Shown here: in pieces, positions 32,108 through 42,836 of the stretch
Numbering within the stretch: position 1 is the first letter of the stretch
How the letters are laid out: every line of letters begins with the position of its first letter
NCBI GenBank assembly: GCA_032718475.1
Contig: JAUCBJ010007045.1
Location: 1-44,301, forward strand
Length of the DNA: 44,301 nt
Source of the DNA: Nemertoderma westbladi
Lineage: Eukaryota > Xenacoelomorpha > Nemertodermatida > Nemertodermatidae
Direction: 5' to 3'
Notes under the pieces: generated by a model
Database searches by the model: none
The model's input: only the letters and a program-made list of their open reading frames with translations
What the model was told of the DNA's origin: nothing
Program-made: the position numbers and the translations under genes

Positions 32108-32727
32108 GTGTTTGCAAAAGGTGGACTGGACACAGAAGACCAATCAGAAACGTATTAAGCAAAGCAGTTTGTAGTGATTGGTCTGTCCAGTTTTCGTTTC
32201 TTAATTACGTATTTGGCTTAATTACGCCGATATCTCAGCTATTTCTCAACGAACTAATAGTTGTTTACTACTTACTTATTTAGAATCGTTGCAACGACAG
32301 CTTTCCAATTCCTCGAACCACTATAAGGATGAAGAATTACTGCGGTGGGACTAGTTGGTGCAATATCGACAAAAATATATTTTATTAAAGAATTTATTTT
32401 CATGCAGTAATTATAATAATAATTAGCATGATTTTATCAATAAAACTACATAGGGGGGGCTATTGTATATTGTAGCCTACAATGCAATATATAAAATACT
32501 TTATTTACCTTTCGCTCCTCCATCTGACTTATTTAACTCCCTCGCTGCGCTCGGTCGTTTAATAACACATCTCGGGACGAATGGCAAATAAAGCATATTC
32601 TATTTACCGTAGAATAGATGCAGTAACGCTTTCAAATAGCGTCCTATTGGATCCTAATAGGATCCTAATAGGAACCTAATAGGAAATAAATAACCTTTAG
32701 AAAATCACTTGGAATTTGCCTAATGTG
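32108..32727. other. Spacer with TAGGATCC repeats
   Basis: Pre-insertion flank of the BEL/Pao copy. 32618-32690 contains CTTTCAAATAGCGTCCTATT followed by repeated CCTAATAGGAT. A reverse-complement match lies at 37305-37370. No gene is seen. Confidence 0.5.
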
Positions 32728-34660
32728 CAGTCGGGGTCTCAAAGTGCATCTGTTCTTTGAGATTTTCTCAAAGTTTTTCTAAAAGTGTCTAAAAGTCATT
32801 ACATTACTCCCAACGGCCGCTTTGAATTCTTGTAGACACTTTTAGTTGGGAATCTCAAAGTGATTTTCTGCTTTTAGGCACTTTTAATTCTTTGAATTCT
32901 TTGAGAAATGTCACTTTGAGTTAGTTTGCGGCACTTTGAATTCTTTGAGAAAATAAACTCCGAGGTATTCCTGATTGACAGCTCGTGGTAAGTTAACAGA
33001 TGCAGAGCCATTCTCGGGGAACAATATCATGCGGGCAACAAAGTGATACTTGTGTGCTGCCAGTTGTTGCCTAGAAGCTATTCCCATTAATTTATCATAT
33101 TGAGGTTCCTGAGGTCATTACGGGATGGGTTTTAGGTCGCAAGTACAAATTGAATTTACGGCGCCCTAAAGTCTTTCTAAAAAACATTCTTAAAAATCAA
33201 ATAATGCATGAAACATAATTAGTGAAACAAGATTAATGCTTGACAAGATTGATTATTTTAATAACATAATACAATATCAGATTAACAATTAATATAAGAA
33301 AAACTGCACTGTAGTTTCTCTGTGTATACGCAGTTTCATTATAATGACCTAAAGAAGCCCTGTTGGGAGAGAGCTTGTAATAACTTTTGTCATTCATTTC
33401 ATTAGTCACCTGAGTGAGGTCAAACCGTACTACCTTAACTGTTTAATTAATATGATAATTATGGTGACGAGAGCGCGAGAATTCCTTCTTAAAAACTAAG
33501 AAAGGCTTTCGACTTTCAATTAAGATAGAACGGCTACAATCTTGTGTTGTTTTAGCCTAATAGAGATATTAAAATATCCCCTGCCCCTGGCGTTTATATT
33601 TGAGCACATTTTAAATGTTTGCCTGATATTCAATTGATGTGTACCGCCTTCTGGCAAAGCGGCATCCAGTTTAAGCTATCAATCACAGCTAGCAAGTAGC
33701 GACCTACGGACGGTGACCTTCAAACAAACAGGTGCAGAGTCGGAAAGAACTGTCACAGGCTTTGCTTGGCTTGTGGTACCATTTGATTACATAATAGATT
33801 TTGGCAGACTGGGCGGTCGCTCTGACCATATGCATTGCGCACCAACAATGCCTAAAACATCTATGGGAACAGCCAATTAGTGCGCTTGAATCATTTATCT
33901 TTATTCCTGCCTCTATCGTTATTCTTTACTTTGTATAACACAATTTACAGTGCGGCAAAGTATGGCTGGTTGACCATTGAAATGCATTGGTAAAGGTATT
34001 CGGCGTTCACGTGGGCTAAACAAATTTAAACAGTACAGTTTTAGCACTATACATTAATATAGATAGGGCAACAGACAAACTATCTATGACACAAATACCA
34101 ACACATTCCGATAGCCCGCAATTATGGCGTCTCTAAAGAGTCAAAATATAAATTAATAAAATCCTCTATGAAACAATAAAAATACCTACAAAAAATACTG
34201 CTGTATTAAATATTAGTTACTGCAGTAACATATAACAATTACTGCAGTAACAAATATTTATTACTGCAATAATCAATATTAATAATTTAATAAATAATTG
34301 AATAAAAATTTATACTGCAGTAACAAATTATTTGTTACTGCAGAAAAAGACAATTTTTTATTACTGCAGTGATAATTAATTCTTACTTTCAGTAACAAAT
34401 ATTTATTACTGCAGTATTTTTTGGAGGCATCTTTATTGTTTCATAGAGGTTTTTATTACTTATATTTTACCCTTTAGTCAAAGTCAATATACACCATTCC
34501 ATAGCCAGCTTCAGGCTGGACTGTATGAAATGACTGACAGTACTACTTTGAAATCTTTGAGGACACTTTGTCATTTTCTTAGACCACTTTTAGAACTTTG
34601 AGACACTTTTAGTTCTTTGAGAAAATCTCAAAGAACAGATGCACTTTGAGACCCCGACTG
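32728..34660. mobile_element. Non-autonomous DNA element with CAGTCGGGG termini, 1933 bp
   Basis: The ends are inverted repeats: CAGTCGGGGTCTCAAAGTGC from 32728 and its complement ending at 34660. About 46 bp match perfectly, followed by a zone of scattered CTTTGAGA / TCTCAAAG copies in both arms. The interior has no transposase frame. Flanks (CTAATGTG / TAAGTCTA) show no target duplication, so the exact family is undecided. A smaller foldback element (34157-34455) is nested in it. Confidence 0.75.
34157..34455. mobile_element. Nested MITE with an array of TTACTGCAGTAA palindromes, 299 bp
   Basis: Terminal inverted repeats of about 42 bp (CCTCTATGAAACAATAAA at the left, complement at the right). 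The interior holds about eight full or partial copies of the 12-bp palindrome TTACTGCAGTAA, spaced roughly 20-40 bp, in AT-rich DNA. Confidence 0.75.
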
Positions 34661-34844
34661 TAAGTCTACCTAGAGCGGCTAAATATCAAAGCTTAGAAGT
34701 GTCTGTCAATCAACCTCCCGGGATAGCTGATTGTAGTAAAGAAAGCCGCTCTTTATGGTGGTTGAGTTGTAGGCTAATGGCTAATTAGGCTAATGTTAAA
34801 AGTGCAAAGTACACACTACTGGCTTTAACTCAACATCTGGCCAC

Positions 34845-35090
34845 GGTGTGCGGACACGTCCCCCCCCCCCCCCCCCCCCCGGGCACCCCCCCCCCCAGAC
34901 ACTTCCCCCCCGCGGACACTTCCCCCCCGACTGTTCTTAACTTCGCACATTCGTATTTTTCATTTTGTAAGGTAAACGGACCGCTTGTATCCAGACAAGT
35001 TGTATCCAATGATCAGATCAGAAAATCAGATCAAAGATCAGAAAATGATCTTTTGCATCCTGATTTTACATTTTATATCCAAGTTTTATT

Positions 35091-35124
<34 letters not shown>

Positions 35125-35971
35125 TCCTATAAATTCCATCCCCCGAATGATATACTGTTTTTATTAACTATAGAATTATAATAATTAATTGTTTTAGTTA
35201 TAGGTATTATTATGTGATAGTCTTCTTCAAATTGTAGCAGATGGGGATGAATATTATTGTTGCAATCAAAATTATACCTCTCCAGGGTAAAATCGACATG
35301 CGTCGACCTGTATTCTGTGTTCAGCATTACATATTGATAAATTAATTAAATTTACTGGTTACTTGCAATATTTTTAATAGGATTTTGTTGAATTATATAA
35401 TATTGTACAGTAGTAATTTATATATTAATTTGGTTAACATTCAATACAGCTCCTACTTTAGGCTTAGTCAATTTATTATCTGATGATACAAACATGAATT
35501 AATTATTTCAAAATGGTCTAAGTCTTTCACCACGGGCACGGATTTGGGGGTGAGAGCCCCCAAGAAAAGAAGCGGGGGTTTGGGGGCGGCAGCCCCCAAC
35601 AAAGGAAGCGGGGGTTTGGGGCGGCAGCACCCAACCAAAGAAGCAGGGGTTTGGGGGCGGCAGCCCCCAACAAAAGAAGCAGGGGTTTGGGGGCGGCAGC
35701 CCCCAACAAAAGAAGCGGGGTTTGGGGCGGCAGCCCCCAATTAAAAGAAAAACAAACAAAATTTGACTATAAAAATGTTTCTTTTATAATTTTGAAAAAA
35801 CTTGTCTAAGATACAACTTGTCCTGTAACCATCTTTAACTTTTGTTTATTGCTTTGATGCACCCAGATTAATTTTAACACTTTAACTGGGGGGGGGGGCT
35901 GTCCGGGGGGGGAAGTGTCCGGGGGGGAACTGTCCGGGGGGGAACTGTCCGGGGGGAAGTGTCCTAGATCC
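34845..35971. mobile_element. DNA element with poly-C/poly-G inverted ends, 8-bp target duplication
   Basis: Flanked by direct CTGGCCAC (34837-34844 and 35972-35979). The left end has GGACAC(G/T)TCCCCCCC units, 34852-34930; the right end has three to five units of CGGGGGGGAAGTGTCC or GGGGGGAACTGTCC, 35888-35964, in reverse complement. The interior carries an (AAT)n microsatellite (35090-35122) and the hairpin array at 35540-35745. No transposase is seen. The superfamily is not assigned; 8-bp duplications occur in several, including hAT. Confidence 0.7.
35540..35745. repeat. Tandem GGGGGCGGCAGCCCCC hairpin array
   Basis: Five imperfect units of about 36 bp, each TTTGGGGGCGGCAGCCCCCA then ACAAAAGAAGC. 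Every intact unit contains a perfect GGGGGC / GCCCCC stem. The open frames across it on both strands are a by-product of the repeat. Confidence 0.85.
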
Positions 35972-35979
35972 CTGGCCAC

Positions 35980-37888
35980 ATTAACTACCATGCGGTAAAG
36001 GTATCGCCGCTTGTGTAAAATAGGCCCGACAACCCGTTGAGTGCACCTCAACACTCAACGCAACTCAACGTAGTGGGCTGCTAGGGCGTAATCTTATTGT
36101 ATTCGGATGTCAAACTTTTAATAATTTTATTTAAATTATTGTGGTATAATAAATATAATTTATAATTAATATTAATATCAATATGCCAAGAGGTTAAGTT
36201 TGTTACAAACCACTAAACTCATAAGGGTCTGTTATTAATTCCTGTAGGATGTTATGTCATTTATTTGTCGTAGTGGTAGCGATACGGATTGTGACATGTT
36301 GTGGAATCTGCTTGGAGAGTGTAATGTGCTTTGTGAGTGTTATGTTTAAATACGGAACTTGTGTGTCTCAGTAAAATATAGCATTCAATATTACAGTTTA
36401 TCTTCAATATTACGGTTTATCTATGTCGGGAAGGGAGGGAGGGGGGGGGGGGGCAATGGTCCCTAGCCCTCCTTGGGGACTAATCAATGACTTACTGCTG
36501 TACTATTGGCCGAACGGATATTTAACTACACAATGAGATGCTAATAATTAATAGCCCATATTTATTTTTAAGACTATAATAATTGAACACCCAATTACAG
36601 TATCTATCTCTGTACTCCTCTTACAGCAAGCAGTGTTTTTATAGTAAGCAGAATGTCAATGTGTATAGGAAATGAACATTTCCCGTGGATAACATACATT
36701 TATTTAGTCGCCCAGTTTTAGCCCCTGTCTATATTAATTAAACTAATAAATGAAAATAAACTACAGTAATATTTATTCTATTAATAATTACACTTTTACT
36801 CTTTATTACTCAAAATATGTTCAATAGTAACAAATACAGTGTGTGATCCTACATTTATTTGTAAGTTCAATACGATTTTAAATTATTCCAGAGCCCACCA
36901 GCCCACGGACGTTAACTAATGTCCGGATGTGTGTGGATTTCATCTATTAGAGTTTATATTTTAAATATTATTTACGTCAGAGTCTGGCAATACAAGGTAC
37001 AGTAGGAGTGTAATCTTCCATCGACAACCATACCTCAATGTAATGAAATGAACACTACGCAAACTTTATGCTGAGTATAGTCCATTCTATACAACTTAAT
37101 TATTGACAGGATAGAGAAGCAAGTGGACCAGCACAAGCTAGTCTGAGTCAGTCCACCTTCCAGACATCAAAGTAAGCGCCGATTTCCAAGTAAATTCCTA
37201 ATGAAATCCAAGTCAAATCCTAAGTGCCTCCAAGTCTGGAATTTGGGATAAATTTCATTTCCAATTAAATCCTAACTCCAATAGTAGTGAATCAGTGACT
37301 TGGATCCTAATAGGATCCTATTAGGATCCAATACGACGTTATTTGAAAGCGGTACTGTTGTTATTATAATTAACGTTATAAAGCGATATAATATTAACAA
37401 ATATTGAAATATTGATGCTAACGCTCAGCTCACAGACTTCGTGGCTCACACCATATCATTGAACTACTTGGACAATTTCAGTTGGTCACAGTAAGTATGG
37501 GATAATAATAACAATCATCCATAAAAAAAACCTTCTGAAAAATTATTGGAAAATTACTATAAATGTGCAAATCAATCTGATTGGTCAATTCATTGCCTGT
37601 TCTCTCTCAACCCAGTCCATCTCTTTTTCAAATTTGAAAAAGGTACAACAAAGCTGAAAAATGTGGATATGGTGTGTGTCTCAACTCGCCCGTGATTGGT
37701 CTGTCCATTGTCCATGTTTTCTGTGACCAGTCCACTCGATGGGACTGGGTTGTTCGTTCAGTGTACCTCAGTACACAGCAGAAGCCTGCAGCCAGTACCG
37801 TACGTGGTATTATTATTATTATTATTATAATTACAGAATTAAGACACAAGGCCTTCCCTAATAATTGCTGTTGGTTATCCTGTTATCT
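35980..37888. other. Non-coding spacer
   Basis: No gene supported. It contains a G-run (36433-36453), a Pro/Leu-type open frame created by repeats only, the TAGGATCC inverted partner (37305-37370) of 32618-32690, and a TATTATTATT microsatellite (37808-37830). Confidence 0.4.
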
Positions 37889-38514
37889 GTGGGGCGAGAC
37901 ACGTAGTCGGCGAGCCTTGGCATACGGTTCATATAGGGCAAATGGGGCATGTCCGTCTGTCTGTCTGTCCGTCCGTCTGTCTGTCCGTCTGTCTGTCTGG
38001 TAAATGTTTGAACGCGAATTTCTCGGCATCGCTGGTTCGGAATTGAACCAAACTTAGTAGGTAAGTAGTAGAGAGAAAGTTTAGAAAGTTTGTAAAGTTT
38101 GGTGAAAAATCATGCAGTCTGACGTCAGCTACGACAGATTATGTGGTTTTTAGAAAATGTTAAATTTCTCGGGAAGGCCTCATTTTCCTGAGCTGAAATT
38201 TTGGTGGCCTGTAGAGAATCATGAAGTCTATCTTTTACGAAATTGAAAAGTTAAGACATTTAATTGGGGATCCGCTAGAGACTCAGAAGTAATGACATAG
38301 GCCTACCGGTACGGTACTGCTGTACAGTGCTGCACTGGTAAGTACGAAATTGCAGAATAACAATTTGACACCACCTAGCGGATTAACATATGATTGTATA
38401 TCGAATGAATACATTTATAGCATGGGATATGGGGTCCAAACTAGACATGCTCCATTTGCTCTATATGAACCGTATGCCAAGGCTTGCCGACTACGTGCTG
38501 CGCGAAGTCCCCAC
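37889..38514. mobile_element. Non-autonomous inverted-repeat element just upstream of PTPA, 626 bp
   Basis: Inverted arms at 37889-37953 and 38443-38514. Both start GTGGGG when read inward and share CACGTAGTCGGC and CCTTGGCATACGGTTCATAT; about 54 bp pair closely. The interior has a (TCTG/TCCG)n microsatellite (37951-37999) and no coding capacity. It ends 127 bp before the PTPA start codon, so it may contribute to that gene's upstream region. Confidence 0.7.
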
Positions 38515-38583
38515 GAACGTGTTCCTTGATTTACTGTAAACTGTACAGTTGTAGGCCTATATTACAGTATTAGTTTTTAGTAT

Positions 38584-38600
38584 TCTGGTTTTCTTTTCAG
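38584..38600 (+). promoter_or_regulatory. Candidate 3' splice acceptor in the PTPA 5' UTR
   Basis: Pyrimidine-rich CTGGTTTTCTTTTCAG ends with AG at 38599-38600, 41 bp before the PTPA start codon. It fits the acceptor consensus well and could serve either a 5'-UTR intron or spliced-leader trans-splicing. No transcript data are available here. Confidence 0.45.
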
Positions 38601-38641
38601 TTATTCCCTTTTCTGCTTTTCCTACTGCGCTACCGGTAACG

Positions 38642-39583
38642 ATGGCATACCAATCGGAAACTAAAGACGGAACACCCGTGTTCCACTTCCGGAAACCGAC
38701 TAAAAATATTAAACTTCCATCCGATATGACGTCATGGCAACGCAGCCAAGCCTACAAGGATTACTTCTCGTTCGTTCGGCACCTCAACGAATCAGTCAAG
38801 GGTAAAACGACATCGGACCGGTACCCGGTGTCTCCCGCTGTAGAAACAGCAACGGAAATAATCGCGGAACTTTCTAAATGGGTCGAGGAAATCCCCCCAG
38901 TGGACCAACCCCAAAGATTCGGTAACAAGGCATTCCGCGAGTGGTACTCCCGATTGGAGAACAACGCGGAACGCCTCATAACCAAACTAGTAAATATCGA
39001 GAACGCCTCAACCGAACTGAAACCCTATCTAGTAGAAAGTTTTGGTAACCCAATCCGTATTGATTACGGGTCGGGGCACGAAATATCGTTCGCTGCATTT
39101 CTGTGTTGTCTTTGTAAAGTAGAGACTTTTAAAGAGGAAGATTCCGTAGCTATAGTCTTTAAAGTTTTCGTACAATACTTAGAGTTGTGTAGGAAACTGC
39201 AGACAGTGTACCGTATGGAGCCAGCAGGTAGTCACGGCGTCTGGGGTCTAGACGACTTCCAATTTCTCCCGTACATATGGGGGTCCGCCCAGCTGCTAGA
39301 CCACCCCACCATTGAGCCGTCCCACTTCCCGGACCGTTTATCCGCCGATCGGAACGCCTCCGATTACCTGTTCTTCCGTTGCATCCAGTACATTCACGAG
39401 ACCAAGACGGGTCCCTTCTCCGAACATTCCAACCAGTTGTGGAACATCAGCGGTCTCAAGCATTGGTCTAAGGTCAACTCCGGTCTCATCAAGATGTACG
39501 AGAAGGAAGTTCTCGGTGAGTTCCCTATAGTCCAACACTTCCCCTGCGGTTCGCTTTTGTCCTTCGAATGCGTCGCTCCCTAA
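38642..39583 (+). CDS. PTPA: Serine/threonine-protein phosphatase 2A activator (PTPA)
   Basis: 313 residues in a single frame, near the usual animal length of about 320. PTPA is a peptidyl-prolyl isomerase-fold chaperone that, with ATP, activates the PP2A catalytic subunit; it acts in cytoplasm and nucleus. Family signatures are all present: SQAYKDYFSFVRHLN (35-49), PPVDQPQRFGNKAFREWY (85-102), RIDYGSGHE (139-147), AAFLCCLC (151-158), MEPAGSHGVWGLDDFQFLPY (192-211), KTGPFSEHSNQLWNIS (255-270) and WSKVNSGL (275-282). The start has A at -3 and G at +4, a strong context. The coding region has no intron, unlike vertebrate PTPA genes. An AATAAA lies at 39965-39970, about 380 bp downstream of the stop. 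No frameshift or missing signature residue is seen. Confidence 0.96.
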   Translation: MAYQSETKDGTPVFHFRKPTKNIKLPSDMTSWQRSQAYKDYFSFVRHLNESVKGKTTSDRYPVSPAVETATEIIAELSKWVEEIPPVDQPQRFGNKAFREWYSRLENNAERLITKLVNIENASTELKPYLVESFGNPIRIDYGSGHEISFAAFLCCLCKVETFKEEDSVAIVFKVFVQYLELCRKLQTVYRMEPAGSHGVWGLDDFQFLPYIWGSAQLLDHPTIEPSHFPDRLSADRNASDYLFFRCIQYIHETKTGPFSEHSNQLWNISGLKHWSKVNSGLIKMYEKEVLGEFPIVQHFPCGSLLSFECVAP

Positions 39584-40056
39584 CCCGAATTCTCTACCAG
39601 GAAATATCTCCGATGACGTAAATTACTAAATCCGAAACAAACAAGCCACTTTTAATTTAATTTTTAATACGAAATTAAGATAATTATTGGCTTTTGATTT
39701 GCAATTAAATTGATTTTCTACAGTATTCCTAACTGTCGTTTAGTGTTTTGGTTCCCCCTACAGGTCTGGTCTTTATAACGGTTTCCTTTACTAACCTAAA
39801 AGCCAATTGAATTAAAAATGTAATAAAAGTGGCATTAAACTTACGATTACCCCTGATGGTCATTCAATGTGAGAATAATTTATGATGAATTTATATCTTC
39901 ATATAATTTTCATCGAAGTCGGAAACTTTCCCATCGAGTTTTAGTTAATATTCCCTTCATTTCGAATAAAGTTTATTTTTTTATGAATTACAAAAGCTAA
40001 ATAATATCACCTGGAAGAGAGTAAATGTTATTGGTTGATATTATGAGAGAACAGCT
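39584..40056. other. PTPA 3' flank
   Basis: AT-rich DNA with a candidate poly(A) signal AATAAA at 39965-39970. 39740-39800 holds a diverged copy of the GTTTTGGTT...CCTTTACTAACC dispersed repeat. Confidence 0.45.
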
Positions 40057-40390
40057 TTTCGAGGGGTGAGTACAAAGCAAAGACTAAAGAACTGTACAAA
40101 ACACATGTGTTAACTTTTGTTTATTGTTTTGGTTCCCCCAACATGCGTCTGTAACCTGCTCCTTTACTAACCTGATCCTTTAAATGGCAATGGGACCTAA
40201 CGCTTTTTGGGACCTAACGCTCTTTGGTACCTAACGCTTTTTGGTATCTAACGCTCTTTGGGACCTAACGCTCTTTGGGACCTAACGCTTTTTGGGACCT
40301 AATGCTCTTTGGTACCTAATGCTCTTTGGTACCTAACGCTTTTCGGGACCTAACGCGACTTTACCTCTTTGTTTTGTACTCACCCCTTTT
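40057..40390. mobile_element. Small inverted-repeat element carrying a 17-bp tandem array
   Basis: Arms GAGGGGTGAGTACAAAGCAAAG (40061-40082) and TTTGTTTTGTACTCACCCC (40369-40387) are inverted repeats. Inside are a dispersed GTTTTGGTT...TAACCTGCTCC repeat (40110-40175) and ten tandem 17-bp units GG(G/T)ACCTAACGCT(C/T)TTT (40192-40361). No coding capacity. Confidence 0.65.
40192..40361. repeat. 17-bp tandem array, ten units
   Basis: Units of the form GGGACCTAACGCTTTTT, varying at four or five positions (GGG or GGT, AAC or AAT, CTT or TTT). Head-to-tail with no spacing. Confidence 0.85.
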
Positions 40391-41190
40391 CAAATTATAT
40401 ATGCGCTTTTATTGTAACTTTGCATGTAAAATAAAGTAGCGCTTTTGTTGTAACTTTGCATGTAATATAATACTCTTAACGTGACATTTATTATGCAGTA
40501 TAAGTTTCTTCTGTGCAACTATTTTATTATAACTCAGATGTATTTCGCTAGCAGATTTTTCGACGCTATAAAGAAAGAATAAAGAAAAAAACCTCTTCAT
40601 GAGAAAATTGACGCAAATAAAAGCGGGTTAATCCCAAAAATAAAACTAGCATGTTCTATTGACTTTAGCTTATTGTTTTGGTTAGAATACCATGCCACTG
40701 TAACCTGCTCCTTTCCCTAAATTGATAATTTAACATTGGGGCGGGATATTAATTCGCCAAGGCGGGTTTTGCGTCCAGTTCCCCACCCCCTCGACGAATG
40801 GTGTAACGTTTCGATCTTATCAAGCCATATTGTTACTTTAATTATTTCAGTAGATCTTATTCATTATTCACTAAACCTACTCTGTTAGGGCCTATTAAGT
40901 CGAAGTTTTATGTCCAATATCAGGGCTGTAGTAGTAGTTAAGTGAAGTGGAGTTATTATTTAGGGTGGGATTACTTTGGAGTTTGGGATGTGTGATGGTA
41001 TTATGTGATATGATACTTCTCCTTTCTGACTTCACTGTCTCGTTCCTGTCGGATAGGAGTGGATCAAGACACACGAACCATTCGCGTCGTTCCCGCCCCA
41101 CAGATTGTAAATAAAGTTGAGTTCGATTGGCAAGGACATATCAGTTATTTCAATCATATACACAAGTATTTTCTAGAGCACAATAGAAGG
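40391..41190. other. AT-rich spacer with a short tandem duplication
   Basis: 40405-40470 repeats GCGCTTTTATTGTAACTTTGCATGTAA with small changes. 40665-40715 is another copy of the GTTTTGGTTAGAA...CCTGTAACCTGCTCC-type dispersed repeat. No gene seen. Confidence 0.4.
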
Positions 41191-41605
41191 GTGACACGAT
41201 AGGTGAAGTTTTGTGGGTTTCATAATGATGACAGTTTTTACAAGTACACGGGTTACACTTTACAGTTAAACAAGCAACATGACGACAATGACGGTGATGA
41301 CGACGTCAACAACCACGCAGGGCAATGGCGACGGAGACGTTGACGTTCACGTTGCTGATGACAATAACATTGACGATGATGTTTACGTTGACGATAAAGT
41401 TGACGCTTGACGTTGACACTTGACGGTAGGAAACAATGTGTCTCTTCCATTAGCTACAGTATTTTATGGCACCTACTGTAGAACCAACAGACACGCCCAG
41501 TGAAGTGAAGTCAACATCCTTTTGGACATGAACATTTATGTTTTTAGGAAAACTGATGGAAACTTCCCTTCACCAATAGGGCGAGCTTCCCACCTATCGT
41601 GTCAC
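41191..41605. repeat. Inverted 15-bp arms around GAC/GTT-rich low-complexity DNA
   Basis: GTGACACGATAGGTG (41191-41205) and its exact complement CACCTATCGTGTCAC (41591-41605) flank about 385 bp that include a GACGTTGAC/GATGAC-rich stretch (41281-41425). It may be a small non-autonomous element or part of an old LTR. Confidence 0.5.
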
Positions 41606-42836
41606 AATATGGGTGCGGCACCCCAGCTTATTGGTCTGCCTGTACATATCTATAGCATTGAATTAAACAGTTCATCTACCTTTTATATCAATAAAACATG
41701 CTGATTTTGAACGATAATGTAGTAAGTTGCATATAGTCTGTATTAAATTTGATTGATGGTTAAACTGGGATTGCTTGATTTTGTTTTGCTAGAATGCTCT
41801 GGAAAATACCACTCAAATTCCTTTAACTCTCCCAATAATCTCTATACTCCCGCAACACTCCCCCCGTGTGGATATGAAATATCCACACCACTAACATAAA
41901 CTTTTACACTTCTCCTTTCTACACGATCAACTTACGTTTAAGTTTGACGCAATGTCGCCGAATGACACTGCTAGAATTAATCTGAGGGGCTAACTACAGT
42001 CGCTACGCCCTCAGACATCTGATGTGCTTAATAGTACCATCAGGTTTCGTTGACGCCATCGGTGCCCACCCTTTTTCAGATCGTCACACCGACTTAATGC
42101 ACCTCTCACGCAACGCTTTGCTTGGCCACGGGCATTTCCTCATGCCCTCCTACTCACGCACTCAAACATAACCCTAAATCCTGTGTTCCATGTGGTGATG
42201 TATCCAGGTGGAGAGCGCAAATGGAGCATTTGCGCCGTGCGAGCGCATGGCCGACGGCGTTGGCCATGTGGTATTGTTCTAGAATATTACAGTATTATTA
42301 ATCCCATGCAAAGGTAAAAGTTAAAGCCCATGTTGCTGATGGAAAATAACAAATGCCTACCTTGATTTTGTTAAGGTCAGTTTTGTTTATACTTTAAGGC
42401 TTACATATATAAGTATACATGGGCATAATATTCCAAATACTTTTGTTGCGCCTGTCGATTCGTATAAATCGACAGGCGCATAGACCCCCCCAATTTATAT
42501 TACTTGTGTATTATTATTTGTGGAAGTAACACATAACCCTAAGCTGGTGGAAGTGGAGGTCTTTTGGAACACTCCAGAGATACCAGAGAACATTATATAA
42601 ATTATAATTCTTTGCACTAAAGTGAATTCTTCTTGAAATTATGTGCAAAATTTCAACCATGCATACGAATCAGTAGTCATCAATAATAATATATATAGTA
42701 TTCCACAACAATTAGTTATTGTAAATATATTTTAAATGAAACATTTTTTGGTGGGGGTGGGGGGGGGGGGGGGGTTGGTATTTTGGGGTGGAAGGGTCGG
42801 GGTAACCATATACTATAGCTGGGGTTGGGTAACTGG
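41606..42836. other. Spacer with four hairpins; possible old Copia-like end
   Basis: Perfect hairpins: GTGTGGATAT-gaa-ATATCCACAC (41866-41888), GCGCAAATG-gag-CATTTGCGC (near 42210-42230), and a 14-bp stem TGCGCCTGTCGATT with loop CGTATA (42447-42480). An imperfect CATGGCC...GGCCATG hairpin follows the second. On the minus strand a purine run complementary to CTCCCCCC precedes TGTTGCGGGAG, which resembles a polypurine tract and Copia-type LTR start, but I see no coding domain to support it. Confidence 0.4.

Noticed and set aside
35468-35759. Pro/Gly/Cys-rich frames across 35.5 kb on both strands
   Set aside because: Products of the GGGGGC hairpin array, open in several frames at once.
37951-37999. 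CRISPR-like or regulatory array at the TCTG/TCCG repeats
   Set aside because: It is a simple 4-bp microsatellite inside an inverted-repeat element; there are no spacers.
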